NCBI GenBank assembly: GCA_022777205.1
Contig: JALFGP010000004.1
Coordinates: 1-43,284 of the forward strand
From: Rikenellaceae bacterium
GTDB lineage: Bacteria; Bacteroidota; Bacteroidia; Bacteroidales; UBA932
Length of the DNA stretch: 43,284 nt
Direction: 5' to 3'
Shown: piece by piece, positions 7,271 to 16,511 of the stretch
How positions within the stretch are numbered: the stretch's first letter is position 1
How the letters are laid out: every line of letters begins with the position of its first letter
The notes under the pieces: generated by a model
Told to the model about the DNA's origin: nothing
The model's database searches: none
Seen by the model: only the letters and a program-made list of their open reading frames with translations
Made by a program: the position numbers and the translations under genes

Positions 7271-8538
7271 TGCGAAGACTCGTCCTCATATTCGCAGTTC
7301 TGCTTTGTGTGCCTACACTCAAGGCACAGGTGGCAGACTATGACAAACTCTCGGAATACCTGAGGGAACTGGACAGCTTTGACCTCAGCACAAAGCTGGA
7401 GGAGGCAGATTTCATAATAGACAGTGCAAATGAACGGGGAATGGGGCTGGAGGTGGCTATGCGGGTCTATGAACATTTCCGCAATTCTCTGCTCATGGGG
7501 GATGAAAACGTGGCTGTACACGTGGCAGACCGCTGGATATTGCCACTTTGCTCTGACTGTTGCTCCCTGGCCGACAGCACTTTGGCCCAGATACGGAATT
7601 ATGCGGACTTCAACAGGGAATCGCTGCTGGGAATGAAGGCCCCGCTGCTGCCGGAAGCCGGACTGGATGGTTTTGTGGCAGGAAAGCTGAATCTGATTTT
7701 TTTCTATGACCTGGATTGCGCGAAATGCAGGCTGGAAATTCCGCAACTGGAGGCCATGATGGCTAAGCATAAAGAATTGTCGCTCAATGCATTCTACACT
7801 GGGACGGATATGTCCGCATGGGCTGCCTTCCGCAAGGAGAGATTTATTGGGGCGCGACATTTCTGCGACCCCGACAATGCATCGGACTACATCCGGAAAT
7901 ACTCTGTCACCGCCACTCCGAGAATGTTCCTCATTGATTCCGAGGGGATTCTGGCAGGGCGTATGCTGGACTGCGAGAGTCTGGAGGAACTGCTCAAGCA
8001 AAGAAAAAATGCAGAGAAGAAGGCAGTTTCGCAGCTGTTCAACGAACTTGTGACTATGCGTGGGAATGAAGCTAAAGAGGCTCTGGAATACGTGATAGAC
8101 AATTACATACTCTGCGACGGCTCTCCTTTCGACACGGCTGAGGACAGTCTTATGGTCATCGGATTTGCACAGATTCAGAAAGATCTGCTGTCCCGGGCAA
8201 GACCAGGCAGCCGGATGCCGGGAACCCGAGTAAAGGGCTCACTCAACGGAGGCAGGGAACGGACTTTCAGGCTGGACCGGATTTCTCGGGGACGGGGCAA
8301 GGTGGTGATTGTGTTCCACACTGAAGGATGCGGAGAATGCACCGCACAGTTGGAAGCAGCCAAATCATTGAAACAGAACATATTCACAATCAATATGGAT
8401 AGGATTGAAAAACACTCGCCAAAGACATTCAGAAGACTTATGGACAGTTTTGACCTGAGTGTGCTACCCTTCCTTATTGAATGCGACGAAAATGGGCTCA
8501 TTACCCGAAGGTATGTGGATTTGATAAACCAGAACTGA
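7270..8538 (+). CDS. Exported protein with two thioredoxin-like CxxC segments
   Basis: The 422-residue protein has a signal peptide (residues 1-19, ending TLKAQ), so it acts in the periplasm or cell envelope. After an all-helical part resembling DUF5106 there is a thioredoxin-like domain with C150-AKC153 and the cis-Pro segment TATPRMFLI about 68 residues later. A second segment has the pair C354-GEC357 after VVIVFHTEG. The layout is like the TlpA-type or DUF5106 thiol-disulfide proteins of Bacteroidales. The ATG overlaps the coaD stop by one base. The substrate is unknown. Two redox sites in one chain suggest disulfide relay or reduction, which is inference. Confidence 0.75.
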   Translation: MRRLVLIFAVLLCVPTLKAQVADYDKLSEYLRELDSFDLSTKLEEADFIIDSANERGMGLEVAMRVYEHFRNSLLMGDENVAVHVADRWILPLCSDCCSLADSTLAQIRNYADFNRESLLGMKAPLLPEAGLDGFVAGKLNLIFFYDLDCAKCRLEIPQLEAMMAKHKELSLNAFYTGTDMSAWAAFRKERFIGARHFCDPDNASDYIRKYSVTATPRMFLIDSEGILAGRMLDCESLEELLKQRKNAEKKAVSQLFNELVTMRGNEAKEALEYVIDNYILCDGSPFDTAEDSLMVIGFAQIQKDLLSRARPGSRMPGTRVKGSLNGGRERTFRLDRISRGRGKVVIVFHTEGCGECTAQLEAAKSLKQNIFTINMDRIEKHSPKTFRRLMDSFDLSVLPFLIECDENGLITRRYVDLINQN

Positions 8539-8543
8539 TAATT

Positions 8544-9425
8544 ATGGATGCAGTTATAACTTATGTGGACGGGAACGACCCGGTGTGGAAACGAGATTAC
8601 GAAAGAACAACGGATGTGTCCATTATGCAGAAACGCTTCCGGGACTGGGGCACACTTAAATATCTGCTCCGGGGAATCGAAAAACAAATGACTTTCATAA
8701 GGAATGTCTATCTGGTGGTTTCTCATCCATCACAAGTGCCGCAATGGGTGGACCAGTCTGAGCTTAAGATTGTGATGCACAGCGACATAATCCCGGAGAA
8801 ATTCCTGCCTACATTCAACTGCAACCCCATTGAGATGCACCTGCACAGGATTCCCGGGCTCGAAGAGGAATACCTGTACTTCAACGACGACCTGTTCCCG
8901 CTTCTCCCGTTCCGCAGGGAAGACTTCTTCCGGGACGGCAAAGTGGTGATGGGATGCAGCCGGCACATTCTCAGTACTAATATGTACAAGAAAATATGCC
9001 GGAATTCCGACAGACTCGCCCGCAGGGCAGCAGGAGTGAAACCGTCCCTGACATTCATACGTCCCCAGCACATCTGTATGCCTATGCTAAAGAGCAGCTG
9101 CACAGAGCTTTACGATAGATTTTCCGATGAAATTGCCGAGACTTCGGGGCACCGTACCAGAACCGCCGGGGACTTGAACCAGTATATGTTTCTGGATTAT
9201 CTCTATTACAGCGGAAAAGTCGTGGATGAGAGAATTCCCAACAAACATTTTTCAGCGGCGACAGCGACTGCGGAATCTCTGCGTCGATTCATCCTCAACC
9301 CAACACGCAAGATAATGTGCATCAACGATGTTCGTTTGAGCGAAAAGAAATTTCTGAGTCTTCAGAAAGCAGCCATAGAGTCTTTGGAAATCCGCTTCCC
9401 CGACAAATCCCGCTTTGAGCTTTAG
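8544..9425 (+). CDS. Stealth-family sugar-phosphate transferase
   Basis: I start at the ATG at 8544 (MDAVITYVDGNDP, 293 residues), 5 bases after the preceding stop, not at the in-frame codon 8481 inside the previous gene. All four Stealth regions are visible. CR1 is ITYVDGNDPVWK; CR2 is LKYLLRGIEKQ with VPQWVD. CR3 is HSDIIPEKFLPTFNC, continuing to YLYFNDDLF. CR4 is CINDVRLSEKKF. Stealth proteins transfer hexose-1-phosphate groups in capsule or surface polysaccharide synthesis. It ends the lon-ung-coaD run and faces a family 2 glycosyltransferase 20 bases away, which supports a surface-glycan role. Its acceptor is unknown. Confidence 0.88.
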   Translation: MDAVITYVDGNDPVWKRDYERTTDVSIMQKRFRDWGTLKYLLRGIEKQMTFIRNVYLVVSHPSQVPQWVDQSELKIVMHSDIIPEKFLPTFNCNPIEMHLHRIPGLEEEYLYFNDDLFPLLPFRREDFFRDGKVVMGCSRHILSTNMYKKICRNSDRLARRAAGVKPSLTFIRPQHICMPMLKSSCTELYDRFSDEIAETSGHRTRTAGDLNQYMFLDYLYYSGKVVDERIPNKHFSAATATAESLRRFILNPTRKIMCINDVRLSEKKFLSLQKAAIESLEIRFPDKSRFEL

Positions 9426-9445
9426 CGATTCAGGCGAGTCAACAG

Positions 9446-10369
9446 TTACCTGAGTCTGAATCTGACCCATAACTGCTTGTAAAGAGGATAGATGTTTTTC
9501 CGGGAGACAGGCAGTCTTTTCACATCCGCACGCAGTTGGGGATACATCTCAAAAAGAGGCAGATTGTAGCGCAGGGCATTCCAGGCACAATAATAGAGGA
9601 TGTTGCCATAGACATCCTGAATCGGACTGTCTGCGAGAGAATCCCTGTAATGAAGGTAAAGATCCATCATATTGATAGAGGCATCCAGGCGCTTCAGGGC
9701 CCGTTTCTGACGAGTCACGGCATTGGGATTATCGCGTCTGTAATGATACAGGGGCTTCTCCAGGCGGGTCATCGACCGGCTGAAGAAAAGCAGCTGGGTC
9801 ACCAGAAACCTGTCATCCAGCATCCACTTCCGGGGCCAGTAGAAAGGCTCGTGCAGGTAGAGGCTTCTTCTGAAGCATTTTATGACATTGTAACCATAGG
9901 TCTTCCCGGTGTACAGAGCCTTTATGAACTCCATTTTCCCGGCTTTGCTGAAATCCCTGTCACAACGCACAACCGTCTTGCGCTTCTTTTCTTTGAAGAA
10001 TCCGAAATATATGAGATCTGCATCAGTTTCCCTTGCGCAGAGGGCAATGGACTCAGCCGCATCCGTCTCTATCCAGTCGTCCGAATCCACGAAGAAGATA
10101 TAATCACCGGTGGAATGTTCCACTCCATTCCTGCGTGCGGCCGGAGCTCCTCCATTGGGCTGGTCAATGAGCTGAATCCTTGATTCCAGATGCTTGTATC
10201 TGCTCCCGACCAAAGTCCGGAGTATTTCCATAGAACGGTCAGGCGTGCCGTCATTGACAAAAATGAACTCTGTATCAGGCCAGGTCTGTTCGAGAATGGA
10301 GGCTGCACATTTTTCTATGTACTGCTCAACCGAGTAAATGGGTACTACAATGGATATTTTTGGAGCCAT
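9446..10369 (-). CDS. Family 2 glycosyltransferase
   Basis: The 307-residue protein begins MAPKISIVVPIYSVE, followed by EFIFVNDGTPD and the metal- and nucleotide-sugar-binding YIFFVDSDDW (DxD-type), the GT-A fold signature of GT2. A helical C-terminal half follows without clear membrane spans. It should transfer a sugar from a nucleotide-sugar to a surface glycan. It is convergent with the Stealth gene and lies 78 bases downstream of nqrF, beyond a terminator, so it is probably transcribed separately. Donor and acceptor cannot be told. Confidence 0.9.
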   Translation of the reverse strand: MAPKISIVVPIYSVEQYIEKCAASILEQTWPDTEFIFVNDGTPDRSMEILRTLVGSRYKHLESRIQLIDQPNGGAPAARRNGVEHSTGDYIFFVDSDDWIETDAAESIALCARETDADLIYFGFFKEKKRKTVVRCDRDFSKAGKMEFIKALYTGKTYGYNVIKCFRRSLYLHEPFYWPRKWMLDDRFLVTQLLFFSRSMTRLEKPLYHYRRDNPNAVTRQKRALKRLDASINMMDLYLHYRDSLADSPIQDVYGNILYYCAWNALRYNLPLFEMYPQLRADVKRLPVSRKNIYPLYKQLWVRFRLR

Positions 10370-10386
10370 ATATGGAAAATTTCAAA

Positions 10387-10429
10387 AGAGGGCAACCGCA
10401 AAGTCTGTCTGACCTGTCAGTTACCCTCT
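10387..10429 (-). terminator. Rho-independent terminator of the nqr operon
   Basis: AGAGGGCAAC (10387-10396) pairs with GTTACCCTCT (10420-10429) with one G-T wobble. On the minus strand the stem is followed by TTTGAAATTTT. An inner CTGAC-AG-GTCAG hairpin lies within the loop. It sits 18 bases past the nqrF stop. Confidence 0.75.
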
Positions 10430-10447
10430 TCAATGATACTGCAAGGA

Positions 10448-11731
10448 CTAAGCGCCGAAGTTGTCGTAGAGAATGTTCTCAACCGGAACTCCGAGACTGT
10501 CAAGCAGCTGGTTCACGCAGTTGACCATCATAGGAGGGCCGCACATAAAGTATTTGATATCCTCCGGAGCCTCGTGGTTCTTGAGGTAAGTCTCGTACAT
10601 CACATTGTGGACGAATCCTGCCACGTACTTCACTCCTGCTGCATCGGCTGCCGGATCCGGACGGTCGAGCGCGAGGTGGAAGTGGAAATTCGGGAACTCC
10701 TTCTCGATTGCAGCGAAGTCTTCGAGGTAGAATGCCTCCACGAGTGCCCTCGCTCCATAGAAGAAGTGAACTTCCTTCTTGGTCTTTAAGGTCTTGAAAA
10801 GCTCCATAATGTGGCTGCGGAGAGGTGCCATACCTGCACCGCCACCCACGAAGATGTACTCCTGAGAATCCGGGTCGTTCTTCGGAAGAAGGAACTCTCC
10901 GAACGGACCGCTGATAATCACCTTGTCACCCGGCTTGCGTGTGAACACATAGGTAGAACCTATACCCGGATTGACCGGAAGGAACTTAGGACCTTGCTCA
11001 CGAGGCACGCTCCTGTCGAAAGGAGGAGTTGCGATACGCACGTTGAGCTTTATGATGCCCTTCTCACCAGGGTATGAAGCCATTGAGTAGGCCCTGACTG
11101 TCGCCACAGGATTGGATGTGTGGAGATTGAACATTCCGAACTTGTTCCAGTCTCCCTTGTACTCGTCGGAAACATCGATGTCCTTGAAGTCGAGTTCATA
11201 GGCAGGGATGTCAATCTGGATGTACTCACCGCTCTTGAACTCAAGGTGCTCTCCCTCAGGAAGCTTGACTGTGAACTCCTTGATGAAGGTGGCCACGTTG
11301 TCGTTGCTGATGACCTCACATTCGAGTTTCTTGACGCTGAGTGCAGAGTCAGGGATGACGATGGAGAGATTCTCCTTCACCTTCACCTGGCAGCCCAGTC
11401 TCCAATGGTCGTTGATCTGCTTGCGGTTGAAGAAGCCCACCTCTGTAGGGAGGATGGTACCGCCGCCTTCAGTCACACGGCACTTGCACTGTCCGCAGTT
11501 ACCCTTTCCACCGCAGGCTGACGGCAGGAAGATGTTCTGCTCTGCCAAAGTGTGGAGCAGGTCTCCGCCTGGAGTCACTTCCACTTCCTTCTTGCCTTCA
11601 TTGATGTTGATTTTCACCTTGCCTTTCGGGGTGAGATAGCCTTTGATAATCAGCAGAAGGCATACGAGAACCAGAGTGACGACGGTGAAGACCGCCATCG
11701 CACTGATAATTGTAATAGTCATTTCATTCAT
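10448..11731 (-). CDS. nqrF: Na+-translocating NADH:quinone reductase subunit F
   Basis: Start taken at the ATG at 11731 (MNEMTITII, 427 residues), since the longer frame begins at TTG. One N-terminal membrane helix is followed by a plant-type 2Fe-2S domain (CGGKGNCGQC, with a fourth Cys in LGCQV). Next come the FAD-binding motif RAYSMASYP and the NADH-binding half with FVGGGAGMAPLRS, ending in CGPPMM. NqrF takes electrons from NADH and passes them into the Na+-pumping complex in the inner membrane. Last gene of nqrABCDEF, followed by a clear terminator. No apbE gene, needed to attach FMN to NqrB and NqrC, lies in the window. Confidence 0.97.
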   Translation of the reverse strand: MNEMTITIISAMAVFTVVTLVLVCLLLIIKGYLTPKGKVKININEGKKEVEVTPGGDLLHTLAEQNIFLPSACGGKGNCGQCKCRVTEGGGTILPTEVGFFNRKQINDHWRLGCQVKVKENLSIVIPDSALSVKKLECEVISNDNVATFIKEFTVKLPEGEHLEFKSGEYIQIDIPAYELDFKDIDVSDEYKGDWNKFGMFNLHTSNPVATVRAYSMASYPGEKGIIKLNVRIATPPFDRSVPREQGPKFLPVNPGIGSTYVFTRKPGDKVIISGPFGEFLLPKNDPDSQEYIFVGGGAGMAPLRSHIMELFKTLKTKKEVHFFYGARALVEAFYLEDFAAIEKEFPNFHFHLALDRPDPAADAAGVKYVAGFVHNVMYETYLKNHEAPEDIKYFMCGPPMMVNCVNQLLDSLGVPVENILYDNFGA

Positions 11732-11749
11732 TTCCAATACCCTCCACTG

Positions 11750-12361
11750 TTAGAGTTGAATACCCATAAAAGTCATAAATGCCATACCCATCAGACCCAC
11801 GGTGATGAAAGTGATGCCGAGGCCCTTGAGCGGTGCAGGCACGTTTGAATAAGACATTTTCTCACGGATTGCGGCGAGGGATACGATTGCGAGGAACCAG
11901 CCTATACCTGAACCCAGGGCATATACCGTTGCCTCACCGACGTTCACGAAATCCTTCTCCTGCATAAAGAGAGATGCACCGAGGATGGCGCAGTTCACAG
12001 CGATGAGCGGGAGGAAAATTCCGAGCTGTGAATAAAGGGCCGGAGAGAATTTCTCCACCACCATCTCCACAATCTGCACTATTGCCGCAATGACCGCGAT
12101 GAAGACTATGAAACTGAGGAAGCTCAGGTCCACGCCCTCCATTCCCGGTATCCAGCTGAGAGCTCCCGGTGAAAGAACGTATTTATTCAGAAGATAGTTT
12201 ACAGGAAGGGTAATCAAAAGTACGAATATAACGGCGAGACCCAGTCCGGAAGCCGTCTTCACGTTTTTGGATACTGCCAGGTATGAACACATACCGAGGA
12301 AGTATGCAAAAATCATATTGTCAACGAAAATTGACTTTACGAATAAGCTTAAATATTCCAT
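11750..12361 (-). CDS. nqrE: Na+-translocating NADH:quinone reductase subunit E
   Basis: A 203-residue, six-helix membrane protein, starting [20 protein letters not shown]. It has the [10 protein letters not shown] segment whose Cys, with a second in NqrD, holds the intramembrane iron site of the complex. Length and sequence fit NqrE and the related RnfA. It sits between nqrD and nqrF in the canonical order. Confidence 0.96.
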   Translation of the reverse strand: MEYLSLFVKSIFVDNMIFAYFLGMCSYLAVSKNVKTASGLGLAVIFVLLITLPVNYLLNKYVLSPGALSWIPGMEGVDLSFLSFIVFIAVIAAIVQIVEMVVEKFSPALYSQLGIFLPLIAVNCAILGASLFMQEKDFVNVGEATVYALGSGIGWFLAIVSLAAIREKMSYSNVPAPLKGLGITFITVGLMGMAFMTFMGIQL

Positions 12362-12378
12362 AATAACCGAGTTTGCTG

Positions 12379-13002
12379 TTATTTTTCCTGAAGATCCTTC
12401 TGAACGCCCCTCTGAATCCAGACTATGCAGCCCAGAAGAATGAGAGCCATAGGAGGAAGGATTACAAGACCGTTGTTCATATAACCTGCCGTATAGAAAG
12501 CCTCAGGGATGATTCTGAAACCGAAGAGTGTGCCGCTTCCGAGAAGTTCACGGAAGAATGCCACGATGATGAGTATCATTCCGTAGCCGGCTCCGTTTGC
12601 AAGACCGTCCAAAAGTGAAGGAATCGGCTTGTTGCCCAGAGCGTAGGCTTCGATACGTCCCATCACTATACAGTTGGTGATGATGAGCCCGACATAGACC
12701 GAAAGGGTTTTGCTGACACTGTAGGCATAGGCCTTGAGCACCTGGTCCACGAGGATTACCATAAGAGCAACCACAACGAGCTGCACGATGATACGGATAC
12801 GGTTAGGAATGGATTTCCTGATGAGGGAAACCACGAAGCTTGAGAGTCCGGTGACAATGATCACAGAAAGTGCCATCACGCAGGCTCCCTTGAGCTGTAC
12901 GGTGACTGCAAGCGAAGAGCAGATACCGAGCACCAGAACCGTAATAGGGTTGCCCTTGAATATAGGGTTGAGAAGCGTTTCTTTCCAATTGATGTCTTTC
13001 AT
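12379..13002 (-). CDS. nqrD: Na+-translocating NADH:quinone reductase subunit D
   Basis: The 207-residue membrane protein has the [17 protein letters not shown] start and the [14 protein letters not shown] segment shared with RnfE. It is predicted to cross the membrane six times and to pair with NqrE around the membrane iron centre. It starts three bases after the nqrC stop and ends 17 bases before nqrE. Confidence 0.96.
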   Translation of the reverse strand: MKDINWKETLLNPIFKGNPITVLVLGICSSLAVTVQLKGACVMALSVIIVTGLSSFVVSLIRKSIPNRIRIIVQLVVVALMVILVDQVLKAYAYSVSKTLSVYVGLIITNCIVMGRIEAYALGNKPIPSLLDGLANGAGYGMILIIVAFFRELLGSGTLFGFRIIPEAFYTAGYMNNGLVILPPMALILLGCIVWIQRGVQKDLQEK

Positions 13003-13005
13003 AGC

Positions 13006-13836
13006 CTATTCCTCCTCTGTTGTTGGTTCAACAATTTCCTCAGCCACAGGCTCCTGTGCGGCAGCTGATTCGGCTGCGAGCTTGTTGAGATAAGGAAGGT
13101 AATATTTCACCCAAGTGCGGACTGTAGTGCCCACTGCGCCGGAAGTGATGGATGCGCCGGAGATGGCGTCAACCTCGTGTTCAGTGTCCTTGGCTCCGCC
13201 TTTGATGACTCCGAAATATCCTTCGTCAGTGATGCTGCGGCCCTTGAACTGGCTGTAGAAAGGGGTCTCGGTGATTTTTGCACCAAGTCCCGGAGTCTCG
13301 CTCTTGTGGTCGAAGATTGCGCCGTCGAAAGTGCGGCCGTCCTCTGCGAATGCGAGATAGCCCCAGACAGGTCCCCAAAGACCGGCACCGTAGCAAGGAA
13401 TGACAGTCACTGTCTGTCCTGTGATATTGAAGACATAAACGGGAAGCTTGAGTTCGGAGGCTGCGTCTGCATTGCCGGCCTCAATCTTCTTGATTATATC
13501 GTTCTGTTTCTTGAGGTCGGAAGTTGAAGCCACTTCAATCGCCTTCTTGTCTTCCTTGCCTATGTTCATCTGACCGGCCTTTTCGCCGTTGGCATCCACG
13601 AAGAGAGCATCTGAGATGAGATTCTGATATTCTTCGAGAATGTCGGCATCTTCTGCGATCACATAATCCGGATCGGCCTGAGTGGCGGCGGAGATGACCT
13701 TGGTGATGGTCTCCAACTTGACGTTCTCGTTCTGTTTGTCTTTGAGAGCCTGGGAAGTGAAAGCCAGAATCGCAGCGACAACAACCACAAGAACTATCGA
13801 GTAGATGACAGTGTATGTATTGCTATTTGTATTCAT
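13006..13836 (-). CDS. nqrC: Na+-translocating NADH:quinone reductase subunit C
   Basis: I use the ATG at 13836 (MNTNSNTYTVIY, 276 residues); the frame's first codon at 13842 is TTG. One N-terminal membrane helix is followed by a periplasmic FMN domain with the flavinylation motif DAISGASITSGAV, whose Thr after SI should carry covalent FMN. The position normally Thr in SGAT is Ser, which is tolerated. The protein ends in an acidic tail, VAEEIVEPTTEEE. It starts nine bases after the nqrB stop. Confidence 0.95.
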   Translation of the reverse strand: MNTNSNTYTVIYSIVLVVVVAAILAFTSQALKDKQNENVKLETITKVISAATQADPDYVIAEDADILEEYQNLISDALFVDANGEKAGQMNIGKEDKKAIEVASTSDLKKQNDIIKKIEAGNADAASELKLPVYVFNITGQTVTVIPCYGAGLWGPVWGYLAFAEDGRTFDGAIFDHKSETPGLGAKITETPFYSQFKGRSITDEGYFGVIKGGAKDTEHEVDAISGASITSGAVGTTVRTWVKYYLPYLNKLAAESAAAQEPVAEEIVEPTTEEE

Positions 13837-13845
13837 AATCAATAA

Positions 13846-15018
13846 TTATTTTGCGACTTTGACTTTTTTTGCACGCCTGCTGATTGAGCAGGAAATGACG
13901 CAGTGGTCAATGAGCGGTGCAAAGGTGTTCATAAGCAGGATGGCGAGCATCATTCCTTCGGCATAACCAGGATTCCAGATACGCACTGTCACTGCAAGTG
14001 CACCGACCAGGAATCCGTAAATCCATTTTCCGCACTCGGTCTGAGCCGAAGTCACAGGATCGGTTGCCATAAAGACTGTTCCGAAGAGGAATCCGCCCAT
14101 AACGAGCTGATAATAACCCGGAAGGTCGGTTGCGCCGCAGGCATATCCGAGATAACCCACTGCAAGTCCGCCGATTACGGAAGAAAGCATAATCTTCCAG
14201 GAAGCCACTCCCGTTCCGAGCAGGATGATGGCACCGAGCAGGATTGCTATTACGGAAGTCTCACCTACAGAGCCGGGAACCGTGCCCAGGAACATATTCA
14301 GGAGGGAGTAACCGTGGTCTGCAAGACCTGCCATAGTCGGGTTTGCGAGAGGGGTTGCACCTGAGAAAGCATCGGCAACGGGACCGCCGCACCAGGCATT
14401 CTCACCTGCTCCGAGTCCGCCCACCCACACGGTGTCACCGGACATCTTGCTTGGGTAGGAGAAGAAGAGGAATGCGCGGGTGAGGAGAGCCGGGTTCCAG
14501 ATGTTCATACCTGTGCCGCCGAAGCACTCCTTGCCGAAGATAACTGCAAATGCCACTGCAATCGCGAGCATCCAAAGAGGAACATCCACAGGCACGATAA
14601 GAGGAATGAGCATACCTGATACGAGGTAGCCCTCATTCACTTCGTGTCCACGCAGCTGAGCCGAGGTGAACTCGATTGCAAGACCCACTATATAAGATAC
14701 AAGGTAGAGCGGAATGACCTTCACCAGACCATAGCCCACGATAGGCCAGAAGCCCCAGTCGAGGCCGTAAGCCAAAGAGTGCTGGTAACCGGTGTTCCAG
14801 ATACCGAAAAGCATTGCCGGAACCAGTGAAATCACCACCATAATCATCACTCTCTTCAAATCGACGCAGTCCCTGATGTGCGCACCTTTGGTGGTCACGG
14901 TATTCGGAACGAAGAGGAAAGTCTCGAATGCGTCGAAAGTCGAATGGAGGAATCCGAGTTTGCCGCCTTTCTCAAAGGTCGGCTTAACTTTGTCAACTAA
15001 TTTTCTTAATCCGTTCAT
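13846..15018 (-). CDS. nqrB: Na+-translocating NADH:quinone reductase subunit B
   Basis: The 390-residue integral membrane subunit opens MNGLRKLVDKVKPTFEKGG and has about ten hydrophobic helices. The motif DAFSGATPLA gives the Thr that carries covalent FMN. The GKECFGGTGMNIWNPAL region is typical of the NqrB/RnfD family. It forms much of the Na+ path and binds riboflavin in known complexes. It ends in a basic cytoplasmic tail, RRAKKVKVAK. Eleven bases separate it from nqrA. Confidence 0.97.
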   Translation of the reverse strand: MNGLRKLVDKVKPTFEKGGKLGFLHSTFDAFETFLFVPNTVTTKGAHIRDCVDLKRVMIMVVISLVPAMLFGIWNTGYQHSLAYGLDWGFWPIVGYGLVKVIPLYLVSYIVGLAIEFTSAQLRGHEVNEGYLVSGMLIPLIVPVDVPLWMLAIAVAFAVIFGKECFGGTGMNIWNPALLTRAFLFFSYPSKMSGDTVWVGGLGAGENAWCGGPVADAFSGATPLANPTMAGLADHGYSLLNMFLGTVPGSVGETSVIAILLGAIILLGTGVASWKIMLSSVIGGLAVGYLGYACGATDLPGYYQLVMGGFLFGTVFMATDPVTSAQTECGKWIYGFLVGALAVTVRIWNPGYAEGMMLAILLMNTFAPLIDHCVISCSISRRAKKVKVAK

Positions 15019-15029
15019 AGCAGTTCAAA

Positions 15030-16385
15030 TTAAGCCATTTCCTTCAGCATCAGACTGATTCCGTCTTCGATGATGGACTGGATGTTGATTTTTGACGGGC
15101 AGACATACTCACAGAGAGCGAAATCCTCCGGCAGAACTTCATAGATACCGTATTTCTCCATCTTCTCGATGTCTCCCGCAAGGCAAGCCTTCACGAGATA
15201 GACAGGGAAGAGGTTCATAGGGAGCACTTTTCCATAGACATCAGACACCACGAATGCCCTCGGGCCGCCGTGGAGGTTGGTGTCCATATCGTAAACCTTC
15301 TTCGGAGTGAGCCAGGAGAAATAAGTCCTTGAAGAACTGAACTGGCTGGTTCTGAACGGTTTTGCCCAACCGAACATTTCGTATTCGTTGCCTTCCTTGA
15401 GTATGGTCACCTGATTGTCGTAGAAACCGAGGAAACCGTCCTTGCCCACAGAGGTACCTGACAGGGCATCGCCGCTGATGAAACGGAGCTTCTCAGGCTC
15501 TGAATAGAACCACGCGAACTCTTTCATGGCCATACCCGGAACGCAGCTAACATACGCAGGCTCGACTGCACGCGGGCCTGTGATGGCGATTTTCCTTCTC
15601 ACGTCGTACTTTCCGGTGCGGAAAAGTTTGCCGATTGCTGCAAGCATCACCATTGAAACGGTCCATACGGTCTCGCCCTTGCGTATAGGGCTGATGTGGT
15701 GAATCTGCACTCCCACGTTGCCTGCAGGATGCGGGCCTGAGAATGTGTGGGGAATGATGTTTTCCAACTTGTGGAAAGGGGTTCCGGAGTAGGTCTCCGC
15801 ATTGAAAGAGACGTGGATACCTCCGTCTGTGAGTTTGTTCAGGGCATTCACGGCAGCCTGTATGTCTGCGAAATCCTCCCTGAGTGCGAATTCGGTGTCA
15901 GCAGCAAGAGGTGAGGTGCTGAATGCCGAAACAAAGATTGCTTTAGGTCTGATTGCCGGATTGGCAATGATGCCGTAAGGCCTTTGGATTAAGGATGGCC
16001 AGAGACCGCTTTCGAGAAGTGCTTTTCTGACACCATCCGCATTGAGCTCAGATGGCTTCTTCACGCCGAAATCGACATATTCCTGAGTCGAGTCGGCCTT
16101 GATGCGGATTTCAAGCAACTTCCTCTTTTCGCCGCGGACCACTTCGACCACTTCTCCACTGACTGGAGATGCGAAGACTATGTCCTGAGCCATCTTGTCA
16201 GCCATCACCGGTGTGCCTGCAAGGACCTTTTCGCCTTCCTTCACGAGAAGTTTGGGAACAAGACCGCGGAAATCCGACGGCTTGATGGCGATAATGTCCG
16301 GAGCAATCACCTTCCTGGTGCTGAGGGTCGCCTTTCCTTCCAATGGAATGTTGAGACCCTTTTTCAAATAGATGTTGTTTGACAT
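15030..16385 (-). CDS. nqrA: Na+-translocating NADH:quinone reductase subunit A
   Basis: The start is the ATG at 16385 (MSNNIYLKKGLNIPLEG, 451 residues), which matches NqrA length. The frame stays open far upstream, to 17261, but that part lies antisense inside uvrD and is not real. The protein is soluble and quinone-associated, with a biotinyl-like N-terminal fold (GEKVLAGTPV, FASPVSGEVVEV) and the C-terminal ferredoxin-like CEYVCPSKI segment. First gene of the nqr operon. Its promoter box lies about 70 bases upstream, with a three-copy 10-bp repeat between. Confidence 0.97.
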   Translation of the reverse strand: MSNNIYLKKGLNIPLEGKATLSTRKVIAPDIIAIKPSDFRGLVPKLLVKEGEKVLAGTPVMADKMAQDIVFASPVSGEVVEVVRGEKRKLLEIRIKADSTQEYVDFGVKKPSELNADGVRKALLESGLWPSLIQRPYGIIANPAIRPKAIFVSAFSTSPLAADTEFALREDFADIQAAVNALNKLTDGGIHVSFNAETYSGTPFHKLENIIPHTFSGPHPAGNVGVQIHHISPIRKGETVWTVSMVMLAAIGKLFRTGKYDVRRKIAITGPRAVEPAYVSCVPGMAMKEFAWFYSEPEKLRFISGDALSGTSVGKDGFLGFYDNQVTILKEGNEYEMFGWAKPFRTSQFSSSRTYFSWLTPKKVYDMDTNLHGGPRAFVVSDVYGKVLPMNLFPVYLVKACLAGDIEKMEKYGIYEVLPEDFALCEYVCPSKINIQSIIEDGISLMLKEMA

Positions 16386-16410
16386 TATAAATGTGTTTTT
16401 GAGTATTTCT

Positions 16411-16437
16411 TGTGCAATTTTGTGCAATTTTGTGCAA
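16411..16437. repeat. Three 10-bp direct repeats in the nqrA leader
   Basis: TGTGCAATTT, TGTGCAATTT and TGTGCAAAAG begin at 16411, 16421 and 16431, one helical turn apart. They lie between the minus-strand -7 box (16454-16461) and the nqrA start (16385), within the predicted leader. Confidence 0.75.
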
Positions 16438-16453
16438 AAGCCACAAAGCGCCG

Positions 16454-16485
16454 CAAATTTACACAAAAATTTGCTATTTTCGCAA
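16454..16485 (-). promoter_or_regulatory. Promoter of the nqr operon
   Basis: Minus strand TAAATTTG (16454-16461), perfect TAnnTTTG, with TTG (16483-16485) 21 bases upstream. A weaker plus-strand box, TATTTTCG (16475-16482), sits 29 bases before uvrD, so the two divergent promoters would overlap. Confidence 0.6.
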
Positions 16486-16511
16486 CCCAAAAACAATAAA
16501 GGAGACAAGAG

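Noticed and set aside
7234..8001. 255-residue minus-strand ORF
   Set aside because: It is antisense to the thioredoxin-like gene, has Cys/His-rich random composition and no recognisable domain.
16411..16437. Rex operator before nqrA
   Set aside because: Rex sites are inverted TTGTGAA half-sites; these are direct TGTGCAA repeats, so the identity of any regulator is open.
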